From the NCBI RefSeq assembly GCF_006346325.1, contig NZ_VDYR01000001.1, positions 1,488,001 to 1,552,000 of the forward strand: a stretch of DNA of 64,000 nt, written 5' to 3'. A program made the position numbers and the translations under genes. The notes below the pieces were generated by a model. The model was not told the DNA's origin, made no database searches, and saw only the letters and a program-made list of their open reading frames with translations. Each line of letters begins with the position of its first letter. The first letter of the stretch is position 1. Positions 7,901 through 18,202 of the stretch are shown here, piece after piece. Source of the DNA: Sphingomonas japonica. Its GTDB lineage: Bacteria > Pseudomonadota > Alphaproteobacteria > Sphingomonadales > Sphingomonadaceae.

Positions 7901-8350
7901 TCAGTGTCCCTTCCAGAGCAGATGCTCGAACTTTGTGATCCAGTCGGTCGGCTGACGCCGCGGTCGTCCCGATGGTGCGACGAATGCCGCCTCGACGTCC
8001 GCTTGCGCCAATATCGTCTGCCCGCGCATGACCCTTTGATGAATGAGCGCGGCTGCCGCCCTGATCTTCATCAACTTGCTCACCACGACCAGCATGTCGT
8101 CGAGCCGCGCGGGCGCAAGCCAGCGGATCGCCATGTCGCGCACCGCATAGGCGCCCTCGCCCGCTTCATGCGCGGCGCGCTGGTCGATCCCGGCCAGCCG
8201 CAGCATGTCCGATCGTGCGCGTTCCATGAAGCGCAGGTAATTGGCGTGATAGACCACCCCCGACAAGTCGGTGTCCTCGAAATAGACGCGCACCGGAAAG
8301 CGATGCTCGATGCCGTCGAACCGGCCTTCGATGGTTGCGTCGGGCGCCAT
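7901..8350 (-). CDS. ybgC: Tol-Pal-associated acyl-CoA thioesterase YbgC
   Basis: This 149-residue hotdog-fold protein carries the 4-hydroxybenzoyl-CoA-thioesterase-type active-site block VYFEDTDLSGVVYHANYL (22-39), with Asp28 at the catalytic position. YbgC hydrolyses acyl-CoA or acyl-ACP thioesters and is linked to phospholipid metabolism at the inner membrane. It is the first gene of the tol-pal cluster as in most proteobacteria, 55 bp after ruvB. Confidence 0.95.
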   Translation of the reverse strand: MAPDATIEGRFDGIEHRFPVRVYFEDTDLSGVVYHANYLRFMERARSDMLRLAGIDQRAAHEAGEGAYAVRDMAIRWLAPARLDDMLVVVSKLMKIRAAAALIHQRVMRGQTILAQADVEAAFVAPSGRPRRQPTDWITKFEHLLWKGH

Positions 8351-8405
8351 TGGCCGCCGTGTAGCCGAGCCGCGCGGCAGGCGGAAGCCTCAAGACCAAT
8401 GGCGC

Positions 8406-9425
8406 TTAATCGAACAATCCCTCCTGCACGTCGCTTGGCGGCGTCAGGCCGAGATGCTTCCACGCTGCGCCATTCAGGCAGCGCCCGCGCGCCGTCCGCG
8501 CGACCAGCCCGATCTGGATCAGATACGGCTCGATCACTTCCTCGATCGTGTCGCGTGGTTCGGATAAACCAGCCGCCAGCGTTTCGACCCCGACCGGTCC
8601 GCCGCGATAGATGTCTGCGATCATCGTCAGATAGCGCCGGTCCATCGCATCGAGCCCCAGCGCATCAACTTCCAGCCGGTTGAGCGCGTGGTCGGCGGCG
8701 CCCGCATCGACGGTATCGACGCCCGCGACATTGGCGAAGTCGCGCACCCGCCGCAGAAGCCGCCCGGCGATCCGCGGCGTCCCGCGCGAGCGCCGCGCAA
8801 TCTCGCGCGCACCGTCCTCGGCAATCCCCAGCCCCAGCAGTCCCGCCGCGCGCGTCACCACCCGCAGCAACTCGTCGACGGTGTAGAATTGCAGCCGCAC
8901 CGGAATGCCGAAGCGGTCGCGCAGCGGCGTCGTCAGCAGCCCTTGCCGCGTCGTCGCCCCGACCAGCGTGAAGCGCGGCAAGTCGATCCGGACGCTCCGC
9001 GCCGACGGCCCCTCGCCGATCATCAGGTCGAGCGCACGGTCCTCCATCGCGGGGTACAACACTTCCTCGACCGCGGGTGCCAGACGGTGGATCTCGTCGA
9101 TGAACAGCACGTCGCCATCCTCGAGATTGGTGAGCAGTGCCGCCAGATCACCCGACTTGGCAATCACCGGGCCGGACGTGGCGCGGAATCCCACCCCCAT
9201 CTCACGCGCGACGATCTGCGCTAGCGTGGTCTTGCCAAGCCCGGGCGGTCCGAAGAACAGCACGTGGTCGAGCGCCTCGCCGCGCGCCTTGGCGGCATTG
9301 ATGAACACCCGCAAATTCTCGCGCGCCGCCCGCTGCCCGACAAATTCGTCGAGCGCCTTGGGCCGCAGCGCCGCATCGACGTCCTCGGGCAAGCGGGCGG
9401 GGGACAGCGTGCGGGGGTCGGTCAT
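8406..9425 (-). CDS. ruvB: Holliday junction branch migration helicase RuvB
   Basis: The 339-residue AAA+ motor has Walker A GPPGLGKT (59-66), Walker [12 protein letters not shown], the sensor [18 protein letters not shown], and the C-terminal winged helix ([22 protein letters not shown]). It drives branch migration with RuvA. The ATG overlaps the ruvA stop by 4 bases (ATGA). Full length. Confidence 0.98.
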   Translation of the reverse strand: MTDPRTLSPARLPEDVDAALRPKALDEFVGQRAARENLRVFINAAKARGEALDHVLFFGPPGLGKTTLAQIVAREMGVGFRATSGPVIAKSGDLAALLTNLEDGDVLFIDEIHRLAPAVEEVLYPAMEDRALDLMIGEGPSARSVRIDLPRFTLVGATTRQGLLTTPLRDRFGIPVRLQFYTVDELLRVVTRAAGLLGLGIAEDGAREIARRSRGTPRIAGRLLRRVRDFANVAGVDTVDAGAADHALNRLEVDALGLDAMDRRYLTMIADIYRGGPVGVETLAAGLSEPRDTIEEVIEPYLIQIGLVARTARGRCLNGAAWKHLGLTPPSDVQEGLFD

Positions 9426-10015
9426 TTCGCCGCCTTCCGCAACGCCAGTCGCACCAGCGCGTCCAGCCCCGCCCCCGCGCCCAATTCTTCCTGCGCGGCG
9501 GTGACGGCCGAGTTCGCTTCGGCAGGCTTAAAGCCGAGGTTCATCAGCGCCGACACCGCATCGGCGCTTGCCCCCGCGACCGGCGCCGCGGCCCCCATCA
9601 CGCCTGGCAGGACCCCGCCGACCTTGTCCTTCAGTTCGCGCACGATGCGCTCGGCGAGCTTTGGTCCGACGCCGTTGGCCCGCGCCACCATCGCCTTGTC
9701 CTGCGCCGCCACCGCGCGCTGGATCTCCGCCGGAGCAAGCGCCGACAGGATCGCCAGCGCGACGCGCGCGCCGACACCCTGCACGCCGGTCAGCAACCGG
9801 AACCAGTCGCGCTCGTCCGATGTGGCGAAACCGACCAGCCGAATGAAATCCTCCGCCACCAGCATCTCGGTGTGGATCGTGACCCGGTCACCGGTGATCC
9901 CGATCGCCTCGAGCGTCTTCGCCGACGCGCCGACGAGATAGCCGACGCCATTCACGTCGATCACGGCGTGATCGGCGGCAGTGGCGTGGAGCGTGCCGGT
10001 GAGGTGCGCGATCAT
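9422..10015 (-). CDS. ruvA: Holliday junction DNA helicase subunit RuvA
   Basis: The 197-residue product begins MIAHLTGTL, typical of RuvA. It has the OB-fold N-terminal domain, helix-hairpin-helix segments ([17 protein letters not shown] and [19 protein letters not shown]), a flexible linker and the small C-terminal domain ([15 protein letters not shown]) that contacts RuvB. It binds the four-way junction as a tetramer. It lies between ruvC and ruvB in one operon. Confidence 0.97.
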   Translation of the reverse strand: MIAHLTGTLHATAADHAVIDVNGVGYLVGASAKTLEAIGITGDRVTIHTEMLVAEDFIRLVGFATSDERDWFRLLTGVQGVGARVALAILSALAPAEIQRAVAAQDKAMVARANGVGPKLAERIVRELKDKVGGVLPGVMGAAAPVAGASADAVSALMNLGFKPAEANSAVTAAQEELGAGAGLDALVRLALRKAAK

Positions 10016-10055
10016 GCGCCCTTCCTACCCGCTTTCGAGCACACTCCAAGCCGTT

Positions 10056-10547
10056 TCACCGCGGCGCCAATGCCTGCGCGCTTGCGGCATGGTGCGCGTG
10101 GCAGATCGCCACCGCCAGCGCATCCGCCGCATCCAGGCCATCGATGCTCACGCCGGGCAGCAACCGCGTGACCATCGCATGGACCTGCGCCTTGTCGGCA
10201 TTGCCGACGCCGACCACTGCCTTCTTCACCAACCGCGCCGCATATTCGCCGACATCGATGCCGGAGCGTGCGGCGGCGCACAGGATCACGCCTCGCGCCT
10301 GGCCAAGCTTGAGCGTCGACTGCGGGTTGGCGTTTACGAAAACCTCCTCGACCGCAGCCGCGTCCGGCGCGTGATCGGCAACCAACGCCGCTACCATGGC
10401 GTCCAGATGCACGAGGCGGCGGGGAAGCGCCGCTTGCGGATCGGTTTTGAGGCGGCCGTTGCCAAGATGCGACAGCCGGTTGCCCTCGGCGCGGATCAAC
10501 CCCCAGCCGGTCGTGCCCAGACCCGGGTCGAGGCCGAGGATGATCAT
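10056..10547 (-). CDS. ruvC: Crossover junction endodeoxyribonuclease RuvC
   Basis: This 163-residue RNase-H-fold resolvase has the catalytic Asp7 in [16 protein letters not shown], the acidic [22 protein letters not shown] block, and a C-terminal [15 protein letters not shown] carrying the last acidic metal ligands. It cuts Holliday junctions prepared by RuvAB. It is 16 bp after yebC and 40 bp before ruvA. Confidence 0.97.
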   Translation of the reverse strand: MIILGLDPGLGTTGWGLIRAEGNRLSHLGNGRLKTDPQAALPRRLVHLDAMVAALVADHAPDAAAVEEVFVNANPQSTLKLGQARGVILCAAARSGIDVGEYAARLVKKAVVGVGNADKAQVHAMVTRLLPGVSIDGLDAADALAVAICHAHHAASAQALAPR

Positions 10548-10563
10548 CGAGCGCCGCGCAGCG

Positions 10564-11307
10564 TCACCCCAGTTTCTCCATCACCGCGTCGGACACTTCG
10601 TAATTGCCCCATACCGTCTGGACGTCGTCGTCGTCGTCGAGCGCGTCGATCAGCTTGAACAAAATAGCGGCATCGTCCTCGCCGACATCCACCATCGTCT
10701 GCGGCCGCCAGGCGAGCTTGGCACCTTCCGCCTCGCCTAACACCGGCTCCAGTGCCTTGGCGACTTCGTGAAGGTCGCCCTGCGCGGTCCAGATCTCGTG
10801 GCCATCCTCGCTCGACGTGACGTCCTCGGCGCCGGCTTCCAGCGCGGCTTCGAACACCTTCTCGGCGTCGCCGGCTTCGGCGGGATAGTTGATCAGGCCG
10901 ACCCGGTCGAACGCGTGACTGACCGATCCCGATGCACCAAGGTTGCCGCCATTCTTCGATACGGCAGTGCGGACGTTGGTCGCGGTGCGGTTGCGATTGT
11001 CGGTCAGCGCCTCGATGATCAGCGAAACGCCGCCAGGGCCGAAGCCTTCGTAGCGGATTTCCTCGTAATTATCGGTGTCCCCGCCCAGCGCCTTGTCGAT
11101 CGCCCGCTGGATATTGTCCTTGGGCATCGACTGCGCCTTTGCAGCGCTGACCGCCGCGCGCAGCCGCGGGTTCATATCGGGATCGGGCGTGCCCATCTTG
11201 GCCGCAACGGTGATCTCGCGGCTGAGCTTGGAGAACAGCGACGAGCGCTTCTTGTCCTGTGCACCCTTGCGATGCATGATGTTCTTGAACTTGCTATGGC
11301 CTGCCAT
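10564..11307 (-). CDS. yebC: YebC/PmpR family protein (TACO1-type)
   Basis: The 247-residue product begins [21 protein letters not shown], the hallmark of the YebC/PmpR family. It continues with [31 protein letters not shown] and [23 protein letters not shown]. Members act as DNA-binding regulators or as translation factors at proline-rich stalls (TACO1 relatives). The position just upstream of ruvC is widely conserved. Confidence 0.96.
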   Translation of the reverse strand: MAGHSKFKNIMHRKGAQDKKRSSLFSKLSREITVAAKMGTPDPDMNPRLRAAVSAAKAQSMPKDNIQRAIDKALGGDTDNYEEIRYEGFGPGGVSLIIEALTDNRNRTATNVRTAVSKNGGNLGASGSVSHAFDRVGLINYPAEAGDAEKVFEAALEAGAEDVTSSEDGHEIWTAQGDLHEVAKALEPVLGEAEGAKLAWRPQTMVDVGEDDAAILFKLIDALDDDDDVQTVWGNYEVSDAVMEKLG

Positions 11308-11379
11308 TGCTCTCTCGAATGATGCGGAACGTCGATCGCCTTGCTACCCAAGCCGATCGCAAAAGGCGACAGTCGCTGC

Positions 11380-11700
11380 TCAGCTGACTGTCACCGCGGT
11401 GCCCGATACCGACACCATCAGCATCGACCCCTGATCGCCGATCACTTCATAGTCGATGTCGATGCCGATCACCGCGTTTGCGCCCTTCTCGAGCGCCTCT
11501 TGCGTGATCTCCTCGAACGCGACCTCGCGCGCCTTCTTCAGCGACTTTTCATACGCGCCCGACCGCCCGCCGACAAAGTCGCGAATGCCCGCGAACAGGT
11601 CGCGAAACACATTGGCGCCCAGGATCACCTCGCCGGCGACGATGCCGTGATAGCGGGTGACGGTCTTGCCCTCGATTGCGGTCGTGGTGGTCAGGATCAT
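11380..11700 (-). CDS. YbjQ family (UPF0145) protein
   Basis: The 106-residue product matches the YbjQ/UPF0145 family: [34 protein letters not shown] followed by [11 protein letters not shown] and [17 protein letters not shown], ending in a short beta-rich tail. YbjQ proteins are small pentameric heavy-metal-binding-like folds; the biochemical role is not established. It lies between yebC and gapR on the same strand with a 17-bp gap to gapR. Confidence 0.9.
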   Translation of the reverse strand: MILTTTTAIEGKTVTRYHGIVAGEVILGANVFRDLFAGIRDFVGGRSGAYEKSLKKAREVAFEEITQEALEKGANAVIGIDIDYEVIGDQGSMLMVSVSGTAVTVS

Positions 11701-11717
11701 GCGGATGCTCCCTTGGC

Positions 11718-11957
11718 TTAAACCAGTCCCAAAGCCTGCTTGTACGTGTCGAGCAGCATCTCCGCCTCGTCGCGGTGATGCTTCTCCATCTTGCGCAGGC
11801 GCACGATCGACCGCATCGTCTTGACGTCGAAACCGGTCGACTTGGCTTCGCCATAGACGTCCTTGATGTCGTCGGCGATGCCCTTCTTCTCTTCCTCGAG
11901 CCGCTCGATACGCTCGATCAGCAGGCGCAGTTGCTCGGCGGAGATATTGTCGCTCAT
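11718..11957 (-). CDS. gapR: Nucleoid-associated protein GapR (DUF2312)
   Basis: The 79-residue, highly charged, almost wholly helical protein ([39 protein letters not shown]) matches DUF2312, identified in Caulobacter as GapR. GapR is an essential protein that clamps AT-rich, overtwisted DNA ahead of replication forks. The [19 protein letters not shown] stretch (40-58) is strongly conserved in the family. It is restricted to alphaproteobacteria, which supports the taxonomic call. Confidence 0.93.
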   Translation of the reverse strand: MSDNISAEQLRLLIERIERLEEEKKGIADDIKDVYGEAKSTGFDVKTMRSIVRLRKMEKHHRDEAEMLLDTYKQALGLV

Positions 11958-12063
11958 GGGTGTCCCGTGATGGTTAAAAGGTCAGGCCGCGTCGTCTAGC
12001 GCAACCGCGCCGCCGCGCAACCGCTTCGATCCTAAAGCTGTGGACGGCATGGCTCCGACGCGC

Positions 12064-12375
12064 TCAGTCGCTTCGGTTCCTGGCGACGCTGGCCGCCATG
12101 CGCTCGAGTTGCTCGGGCGTCGCCTCCGACTGATGCTCCGCCTTCCATTCGCCGTAGGGCATGCCGTACACCGCCTCGCGCGCCTGCTCCTTCGGCATCG
12201 GCTTGCCCGCATCGGCCGCGGCGTCGGCGATCCAGTCGGACAGGCAGTTGCGGCAGAACCCGGCCAGCCCCATCAGATCGACATTCTGCGCGTCGCTGCG
12301 GTGGCGCAGATGGTGCACCAGTCGGCGCAGCGCGGCCGCTGCTACGGCATCGTCGATGGCGTCGATTGAGGGCAT
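12064..12375 (-). CDS. DUF1244 family protein
   Basis: This 103-residue protein contains the DUF1244 pattern: RLVHHLRHRSDAQNVDLMGLAGFCRNCLSDWI, with a CxxC pair (Cys41, Cys44), then EAVYGMPYGEWKAEHQ. The family is common in alphaproteobacteria and has no proven function; the CxxC pair may bind a metal. ATG 12375 is preceded by GGAG. It is transcribed divergently from pyk across a 93-bp gap. Confidence 0.9.
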   Translation of the reverse strand: MPSIDAIDDAVAAAALRRLVHHLRHRSDAQNVDLMGLAGFCRNCLSDWIADAAADAGKPMPKEQAREAVYGMPYGEWKAEHQSEATPEQLERMAASVARNRSD

Positions 12376-12468
12376 GGTCGTCTCCGTGGTTGATCGGGCG
12401 CGATATGTGGCTATGGCCGGGCGCGCACAACCCGAGCCCCCGCCGCCGTGACGCCCGAGGATGCCGAA

Positions 12469-13929
12469 ATGACGAAATCGATCGCCCCCCGTACCCGCAA
12501 GGTTCGCGTCCTCGCGACGCTCGGCCCCGCGAGCAACACGCCCGAGATGATCGGCGCATTGTTCGAGGCGGGGGCCGATGCGTTCCGCGTCAATATGAGC
12601 CATGGCGACCAGGCGTCGAAAATTCCGGTGATCGAGGCGATCCGCAGCCTCGAGAAGCGCTACGGCCGCCCGACCACGATCCTGGCCGACCTGCAGGGGC
12701 CGAAACTGCGCGTCGGCAAATTCGCCGACGGGCGGGTGATGCTCGAAAAAGGGGCAGTCTTCATCCTCGACCGCGATCCGACGCCGGGCGACGCCAGCCG
12801 CGTCGAACTGCCGCACCGCGAGATTTTCGAGGCGATCCAGCCCGGTGCGCGGCTGTTGCTCGACGACGGCAAGCTGGTGCTGCGCGTCACCGAGCATGAA
12901 CCAGCGCGCATCGTCACTCGGGTCGAGGTCGGCGGTGCGCTGTCGAACTCCAAGGGTCTGAATGTCCCCGACGTGGTGCTGCCGATGGCGGCGCTGACCG
13001 AAAAGGATCGCAGCGACCTAGCGTTCGCGGTCGAGCAGGGCTGCGACTGGATCGCGCTGTCGTTCGTCCAGCGCCCTGAGGATCTCGCCGAGGCACGGCG
13101 GCTGATCGGCGGCAAGGCCGCGCTGCTCGCCAAGATCGAGAAGCCCAGTGCGGTGACCCGGCTCGAGGAGATTTGCGAGGCGTGCGATGGCGTGATGGTC
13201 GCGCGCGGCGATCTCGGCGTCGAACTGCCGCCCGAAACGGTGCCGCCGCTGCAGAAGCAGATCGTCGAGACCGCGCGGCGGCTGGGGCGGCCGGTGATCG
13301 TCGCCACGCAGATGCTCGAATCAATGATCACCTCGCCTTCCCCGACCCGCGCCGAAGTGTCCGACGTCGCCACCGCGGTCTATGACGGCGCCGACGCGAT
13401 CATGCTGTCGGCCGAAAGCGCGGCGGGCGCATGGCCGGTGGAATCGGTGGCGATGATGAATGCGATTGCCGACGCGGTCGAGCGTGATCCGGCGCATGGC
13501 GATCGCGTGCACTTCACCGTCCTGCATCCTGATCCGACGACCGCCGACGCGCTATCGGCCGCTGCCAAGGAAATCACCTCGACGGTGACCGCCGCGGCGA
13601 TCATCTGCTTCACCATGTCGGGTTCGACGGCGCGGCGCATCGCACGCGAGCGCCCTGGCGTACCGATCCTGGTGCTGACGCCGAAGCACGAGACTGCGCG
13701 CCGGCTGGGGCTGCTGTGGGGCACGCACGCGGTCCACACCCGCGACGTCGGATCGTTCGAGGAAATGGTCGCCAAGGCCAAGCGCATGGCGCTGCGCCAC
13801 CGCCTCGCCAGGGCCGGCGACCGGGTGGTGGTGTGCGCGGGGGTTCCGTTCGGAACGCCGGGATCGACCAACGTGCTGCACGTCGTGCAGATCATCGGCG
13901 ACGAGCTGAAGAACTACGAAAAGGGGTGA
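12469..13929 (+). CDS. pyk: Pyruvate kinase
   Basis: The 486-residue enzyme converts phosphoenolpyruvate and ADP to pyruvate and ATP. Motifs seen: VRVLATLGPASNTPEMI, NMSHGD, TTILADLQGPKLRVG, the catalytic-lysine block AKIEKPSAVTRLEEI, VMVARGDLGVELP, IVATQMLESMI, and SPSPTRAEVSDVATAVYDGADAIMLSAES (in pieces). The C-terminal regulatory domain is present. The frame is open seven codons further to GTG 12448, but GAGGA eight bases before ATG 12469 favours the shorter start. Confidence 0.97.
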   Translation: MTKSIAPRTRKVRVLATLGPASNTPEMIGALFEAGADAFRVNMSHGDQASKIPVIEAIRSLEKRYGRPTTILADLQGPKLRVGKFADGRVMLEKGAVFILDRDPTPGDASRVELPHREIFEAIQPGARLLLDDGKLVLRVTEHEPARIVTRVEVGGALSNSKGLNVPDVVLPMAALTEKDRSDLAFAVEQGCDWIALSFVQRPEDLAEARRLIGGKAALLAKIEKPSAVTRLEEICEACDGVMVARGDLGVELPPETVPPLQKQIVETARRLGRPVIVATQMLESMITSPSPTRAEVSDVATAVYDGADAIMLSAESAAGAWPVESVAMMNAIADAVERDPAHGDRVHFTVLHPDPTTADALSAAAKEITSTVTAAAIICFTMSGSTARRIARERPGVPILVLTPKHETARRLGLLWGTHAVHTRDVGSFEEMVAKAKRMALRHRLARAGDRVVVCAGVPFGTPGSTNVLHVVQIIGDELKNYEKG

Positions 13930-13972
13930 ACGCCACCTGGCAGTTCGCGCCCACGCCCTTCCCCGCTGGCGT

Positions 13973-15106
13973 TCACTCCGCCGCCACCGCCGCTCTCGCC
14001 CGCGCTTTCCGCCGCTGCTTCAATTCCGCGCGCCATCCCCGTGCGCGCAGCCACATGATGATGCCGGTGATGCTCAGCAGCGCCGGTAGCAGCCCGCCGA
14101 GAAACACGATCACCTGCCACGCGAACGGCATCTGCTGCCCGTCATGGATGCGCCGCATCCATTGCGCGACGCTCCACGCTTCGTCGCGCCCTCCGCGCGC
14201 TGGCTCGATCCTGGCGGTACCATCGGCGTCGGTCACCGCAACGGTGCGGCCTCCGTCGAGGGCGATGCTCCATTCCGTTTTCACGTCGGTCGGCCAGCCG
14301 ATCGCGCGCACGTCCCCAGGCGCCGCAGCAGCCGCACGCGCCAGCGCCGTGTCGAGCGACGTCGCGGGTTCCTCGATCGGCCTGGCCCGCATCAGCGCCC
14401 CGCGATCGGGCCCCTTGGGCCGTTCGGCGCGCACCGGCTCGACCAGAGGATTGAACAGCGCTGGGAAGCTGATCCACACCCCGGTGAACGACAGGATCGC
14501 CAGCGGAACCGAGATCCAGAATCCCATCAGATAATGGAGGTTCGTGTCGGTGTTGCGATGCCGCCGCCAGCGCAGCCCGCGCACCCATCGCCCGACCGTC
14601 GGCCACCACAGCCACAGGCCGGTCAGCGACGATGCCAGCATCGCCCAGCCGATCCAGCCGACGACCTTGCGCCCCACCTCGGGAATGAACAGCGACCCGT
14701 GAAGGATGTGCATGAACTGGATCGCGCTGGCGTTGCTGGCGGTCGTCTCGATCACGCGGGCATCGGCGGGGTCGAGATAGACGACCGTGCGCACCGGGCG
14801 CCCTTTTGCCTTGCCCGGCCGCGAAGCCTGCGCCGCCACCGGCTCGCCGCTGTCTTGCGGAAACTCGATCCGCGACAGACGCTCACCCGGCGCCAGTGCA
14901 CCGCGCGCCGCGGCGGCATAGGTCTGCGGCGGCAGCACCGCTTGCCCGCTCACGGCAAAGCGATCGGGATGGAGCAGCTTCTCCAGACCGTCATGCCACA
15001 CCAGCGCCGCGCCGGTGATCGAGATCGGGATTACCGCCACGGCGAGCAGCAGCCCGATCCATTTGTGAACCTGGAACCAGAAATTGCGCAACGCGATCTT
15101 GGTCAT
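13973..15106 (-). CDS. PepSY-associated membrane protein of iron-uptake operon
   Basis: The 377-residue protein begins MTKIALRNFWFQVHKWIGLLLAV, the typical PepSY-TM start with a His in the first helix. It has about four membrane helices (near 15-37, 145-168, 193-217, 331-353) and periplasmic segments between. Such proteins lie next to TonB-dependent siderophore receptors and are thought to reduce ferric siderophores at the inner membrane. Here it follows the PKHX dioxygenase by 10 bp. The C-terminus is basic (RKARARAAVAAE). Confidence 0.85.
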   Translation of the reverse strand: MTKIALRNFWFQVHKWIGLLLAVAVIPISITGAALVWHDGLEKLLHPDRFAVSGQAVLPPQTYAAAARGALAPGERLSRIEFPQDSGEPVAAQASRPGKAKGRPVRTVVYLDPADARVIETTASNASAIQFMHILHGSLFIPEVGRKVVGWIGWAMLASSLTGLWLWWPTVGRWVRGLRWRRHRNTDTNLHYLMGFWISVPLAILSFTGVWISFPALFNPLVEPVRAERPKGPDRGALMRARPIEEPATSLDTALARAAAAAPGDVRAIGWPTDVKTEWSIALDGGRTVAVTDADGTARIEPARGGRDEAWSVAQWMRRIHDGQQMPFAWQVIVFLGGLLPALLSITGIIMWLRARGWRAELKQRRKARARAAVAAE

Positions 15107-15116
15107 GCGTGCCTCG

Positions 15117-15800
15117 TCAAAGCTCCGCCCAGCGGCGCAGCAGATTGTGATAGACTCCGGTCAGCTCGACCACCGAGCGATCGTCCTGCCCTACCTGCCC
15201 GCCCAGACGCTGCACCGACTGGTCGAGATCGAACAGGATACGGCGCGCGCCGTCGTCGCGGACCATTGACTGGATCCAGAAGAACGACGCTACGCGGCAG
15301 CCGCGTGTCACCGGCTCGACGCGGTGCAGACTGGACGCGGGATAGAGGATCAGGTGCCCAGCCGGCAGCTTGACCGACTGCACTCCGAAGCGGTCCTCGA
15401 TGACCAGCTCGCCGCCTTCGTAGTTTCCAGGGTCTTCGAGGAACAGCGTCGCCGACAGGTCGGAACGGATGCGGAAGTCCGACCCGCGCTGCATCCGCAC
15501 GGCGTTGTCGACATGCACCCCGAACGCCTGTCCCCCGGCATAGCGGTTGAACAGCGGCGGAAACACCCTGGCCGGGAGGGCCGCCGCAACGAACAGCGGC
15601 GTCCTGCCCAGCGCATCGAGCACCAGCGCCCCCGCCTCGCGCGCCGCCGCCGATCCCTCCGCAAGCTGCTCGTTGCGCTTGGCAAGCGCCGATTGCGGAC
15701 CCGACGTGACGTTGCCATCGACCCAGTCGCCCGCGGCGAGGATCGCGCGCACGCGGGCAACCTCGGCAGCATCCAGAACGTCGGGAATGTCGATCAGCAA
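15117..15800 (-). CDS. Fe(II)/2-oxoglutarate PKHX-type hydroxylase (PiuC/YbiX-like)
   Basis: The 227-residue product matches the PKHX family: [25 protein letters not shown] (in the N-terminus), iron ligands His96-x-Asp98 in FGVHVDNAV, distal His159 in [12 protein letters not shown], and Arg167 for 2-oxoglutarate. The [14 protein letters not shown] and [11 protein letters not shown] stretches are diagnostic. PiuC/YbiX genes sit beside catecholate siderophore receptors such as Fiu and PiuA, as here. The substrate is unknown. It lies 15 bp after the receptor gene. Confidence 0.92.
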   Translation of the reverse strand: MLIDIPDVLDAAEVARVRAILAAGDWVDGNVTSGPQSALAKRNEQLAEGSAAAREAGALVLDALGRTPLFVAAALPARVFPPLFNRYAGGQAFGVHVDNAVRMQRGSDFRIRSDLSATLFLEDPGNYEGGELVIEDRFGVQSVKLPAGHLILYPASSLHRVEPVTRGCRVASFFWIQSMVRDDGARRILFDLDQSVQRLGGQVGQDDRSVVELTGVYHNLLRRWAEL

Positions 15801-15815
15801 CCCCGCACTCCCATC

Positions 15816-18167
15816 TCAAAAGCTGTAGAACAAGCTGAGCACCGCTGATCGCCCTTCACCCGGCGTCGCCCAGCCATTGTTGCGAATACCGGTGAAATAT
15901 CGCTCGTCGCCGACATTCTGGACATTGACCTGCGCGGTCAATCCATTGGCGAACGCATAGGACAGGAACGCCCGATGGATCAGATAATCGTCCGAGCGAA
16001 ACTGGGTCGGCGCCGCAAGGCTCGGCGCGTTGATCGCGAAGTCGCCCTGATAGGTGAAGCCGTAGCCGAGCTGGAGCCCGAATGGCAGCGTGTAGGTGGT
16101 GAACAGGCTTCCCGAATGTTCGGGCGTCTGGATCAGCGCGCGCCCCGCCTGCGGATCGAGTACGTCGGCGCTGTTCGGACATTCCTCCACGCCCGGATTG
16201 GCGAGGCAGAAGTCGGAAACGCTCTGCAGGACCTTGGCATCGAGATAGGTGTAGTTGGCGAAGATCGACCAGGCGGGCGTGATGTTGCCCGTGGCGCCGA
16301 GCGCGACGCCATCGACCCGCGCGCGCCCGTCGAGCACCTGCAGACTGGGCTGAACCGGATCGTTCGACGCGACGCGGTAGTTGCTGCGTTCGTTGCGGAA
16401 TAGCGCGGCAGTCAGCTGCAGCTTGCGCTCGAACAGGTCGAGCTTGCCGCCAACCTCGTAGCTCCTGCCGGTTTCGGGCGCGACATCGCAATTGTCGCCA
16501 CATCCGGCGCGCACCGTCGCCGAGCTCGGCGTCTTGGAATTGGCGAACGCGGCATACAGGCTGGCGGTCGCAACCGGCTTGAACACGCCGCCCACCCGGT
16601 ACGAGAATAGATGCTCGTCGCTCACCTGATTCAGCCCGCGGGTATAGACGCCGCCGGTCGCGGGCGTGGTGAAGGTGTCGGCGTGAAACACGGTGCGGAC
16701 ATTCTCCACCCGTGCACCGCCGGACAGTTCGAACATCGGCCCTAGCTCCAGCGTGTCGAACGCATAGACCGCGATGTTGCGGGTATCGCCATAGGAACGT
16801 CCGGTCAGCGTACGGTTGACCGGTCCGGTCCACACCGTTTGGGGATCGTCGAGTGCGATCGGCGGCTGGACCGGATTGGGCAGCGCGCCGCCGGGATTGC
16901 GGACCAGCTGCGCCACCTCGATCGAATAGTCTTCCTGCGCGAACGATGTGCCCACCACCAGCGTGTTGAACAGCCCGCCCTTCTCGCCCAGTTCGGCGCG
17001 CAGGTCGGTTTGGTTGTAGAGCAGGTCGTTGACCTGATCGCGCACCAGCCCGCGCGGGCCGCTGGGATAATAGAAGCCCGGCATATCGGTGCCGTCCGGG
17101 CAGGCGACGCCGAGCGGGGTCAGCCCGGTCGACAGGCAATAGGTGCCCTGCGGCGCGCTCGTCACGGAGTTCTGCTTTACCCGCTGGAACCGCGTCAGAT
17201 TGCGAACCGACAGGCCATTGCCAACCTCGTGGCGGAAGGTCGCGGTCAGGCGATCGACGGTGACATCCTGCCGGTCCAGATTCTCGATCCCGAAATAGTC
17301 CGAGTCATCGACCCCCGGCAGCGGCCCGCCGATCGCTGCGTAATAGGGCACGCCGAACAGCGGCGTATTGGCGTCTTCCTGATGCACATAGGCGAAGGTC
17401 AGGCTGGTCGGTCCCTCGACGCCGAGCGTCAGCGACGGAGCGACGCCCCAGCGTTCATTCTGTTCGACATCGCGACCGGGTACATCGTTGCGGTGATAGA
17501 CCGCGTTCAGCCGCACCGCGACCAGATCGCTGACGCGGGTGTTCACGTCGGCGGCGGCGCGGTAATAGTCGTCGGTGCCAATCGCCGCCTGGACGACGGT
17601 CAGGTCGCCGGGCTGCGGGACCTTGGAAACTAGGTTGATCGATCCGCCGACCGATCCCGATCCGCTGGCGACGGTGTTGGCACCGTTATAGACCTCGATC
17701 TGCTGGAGGTTGAACGGATCGGTGCGGCTATATTGCGCCGTGTCGCGAACACCATCGACGGTGATGTCGTTGTTGGCCGAATAGCCGCGCAGGTTGATCG
17801 AGTCGCCATAGCCGCCCCCGCCCTCGCCCGCGCCGAATGTGATGCCCGGCACCGTCGACAGCGCGTCGCGCAGCGTCAGCAGGTTTTGTTTGCGCAGCGT
17901 CTGGTCGCCGATAACGGTGACGGTCTGCGGCGTGTCGATCAGCGGCGCAGTGGCCTTGGGCGATTCGAGCTCGGCTTCGCGCTCGCCAGTGACGATGATG
18001 TCGGCGCGGTCGAACTGGTCGCGCTGCTGCTGCGCCTGGGTCTGCGGATCGGCAGCGGCGGGGATGTCGCGATCGTCGGCAAGGGCGGGCGCGGAGGCGA
18101 TGAAGCCCACGCACGACAATGCCAGAAATGCCGGTGTCGCCGTACGGCGCACGCTGCGATCGATCAC
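15816..18167 (-). CDS. TonB-dependent siderophore receptor (Fiu-like)
   Basis: This approximately 783-residue outer-membrane receptor has a signal peptide (RRTATPAFLALSC... APALAD), a TonB-box region, a plug domain (TVIGDQTLRKQNLLTLRDAL, PGITFGAGEGGGGYGDSINLRGY, VDGVRDTAQYSRTDPFNLQQIEVYNGAN) and a C-terminal 22-strand barrel ending in the aromatic YSF expected of outer-membrane proteins. The following PKHX and PepSY genes point to a catecholate ferric siderophore. The frame extends to a TTG at 18200, but GTG 18167, eight bases after GGGGG and directly before the signal peptide, is the better start. Confidence 0.92.
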   Translation of the reverse strand: MIDRSVRRTATPAFLALSCVGFIASAPALADDRDIPAAADPQTQAQQQRDQFDRADIIVTGEREAELESPKATAPLIDTPQTVTVIGDQTLRKQNLLTLRDALSTVPGITFGAGEGGGGYGDSINLRGYSANNDITVDGVRDTAQYSRTDPFNLQQIEVYNGANTVASGSGSVGGSINLVSKVPQPGDLTVVQAAIGTDDYYRAAADVNTRVSDLVAVRLNAVYHRNDVPGRDVEQNERWGVAPSLTLGVEGPTSLTFAYVHQEDANTPLFGVPYYAAIGGPLPGVDDSDYFGIENLDRQDVTVDRLTATFRHEVGNGLSVRNLTRFQRVKQNSVTSAPQGTYCLSTGLTPLGVACPDGTDMPGFYYPSGPRGLVRDQVNDLLYNQTDLRAELGEKGGLFNTLVVGTSFAQEDYSIEVAQLVRNPGGALPNPVQPPIALDDPQTVWTGPVNRTLTGRSYGDTRNIAVYAFDTLELGPMFELSGGARVENVRTVFHADTFTTPATGGVYTRGLNQVSDEHLFSYRVGGVFKPVATASLYAAFANSKTPSSATVRAGCGDNCDVAPETGRSYEVGGKLDLFERKLQLTAALFRNERSNYRVASNDPVQPSLQVLDGRARVDGVALGATGNITPAWSIFANYTYLDAKVLQSVSDFCLANPGVEECPNSADVLDPQAGRALIQTPEHSGSLFTTYTLPFGLQLGYGFTYQGDFAINAPSLAAPTQFRSDDYLIHRAFLSYAFANGLTAQVNVQNVGDERYFTGIRNNGWATPGEGRSAVLSLFYSF

Positions 18168-18202
18168 GATGGAAACCCCCGATAGCTTCTTATTCTGCAA
18201 GT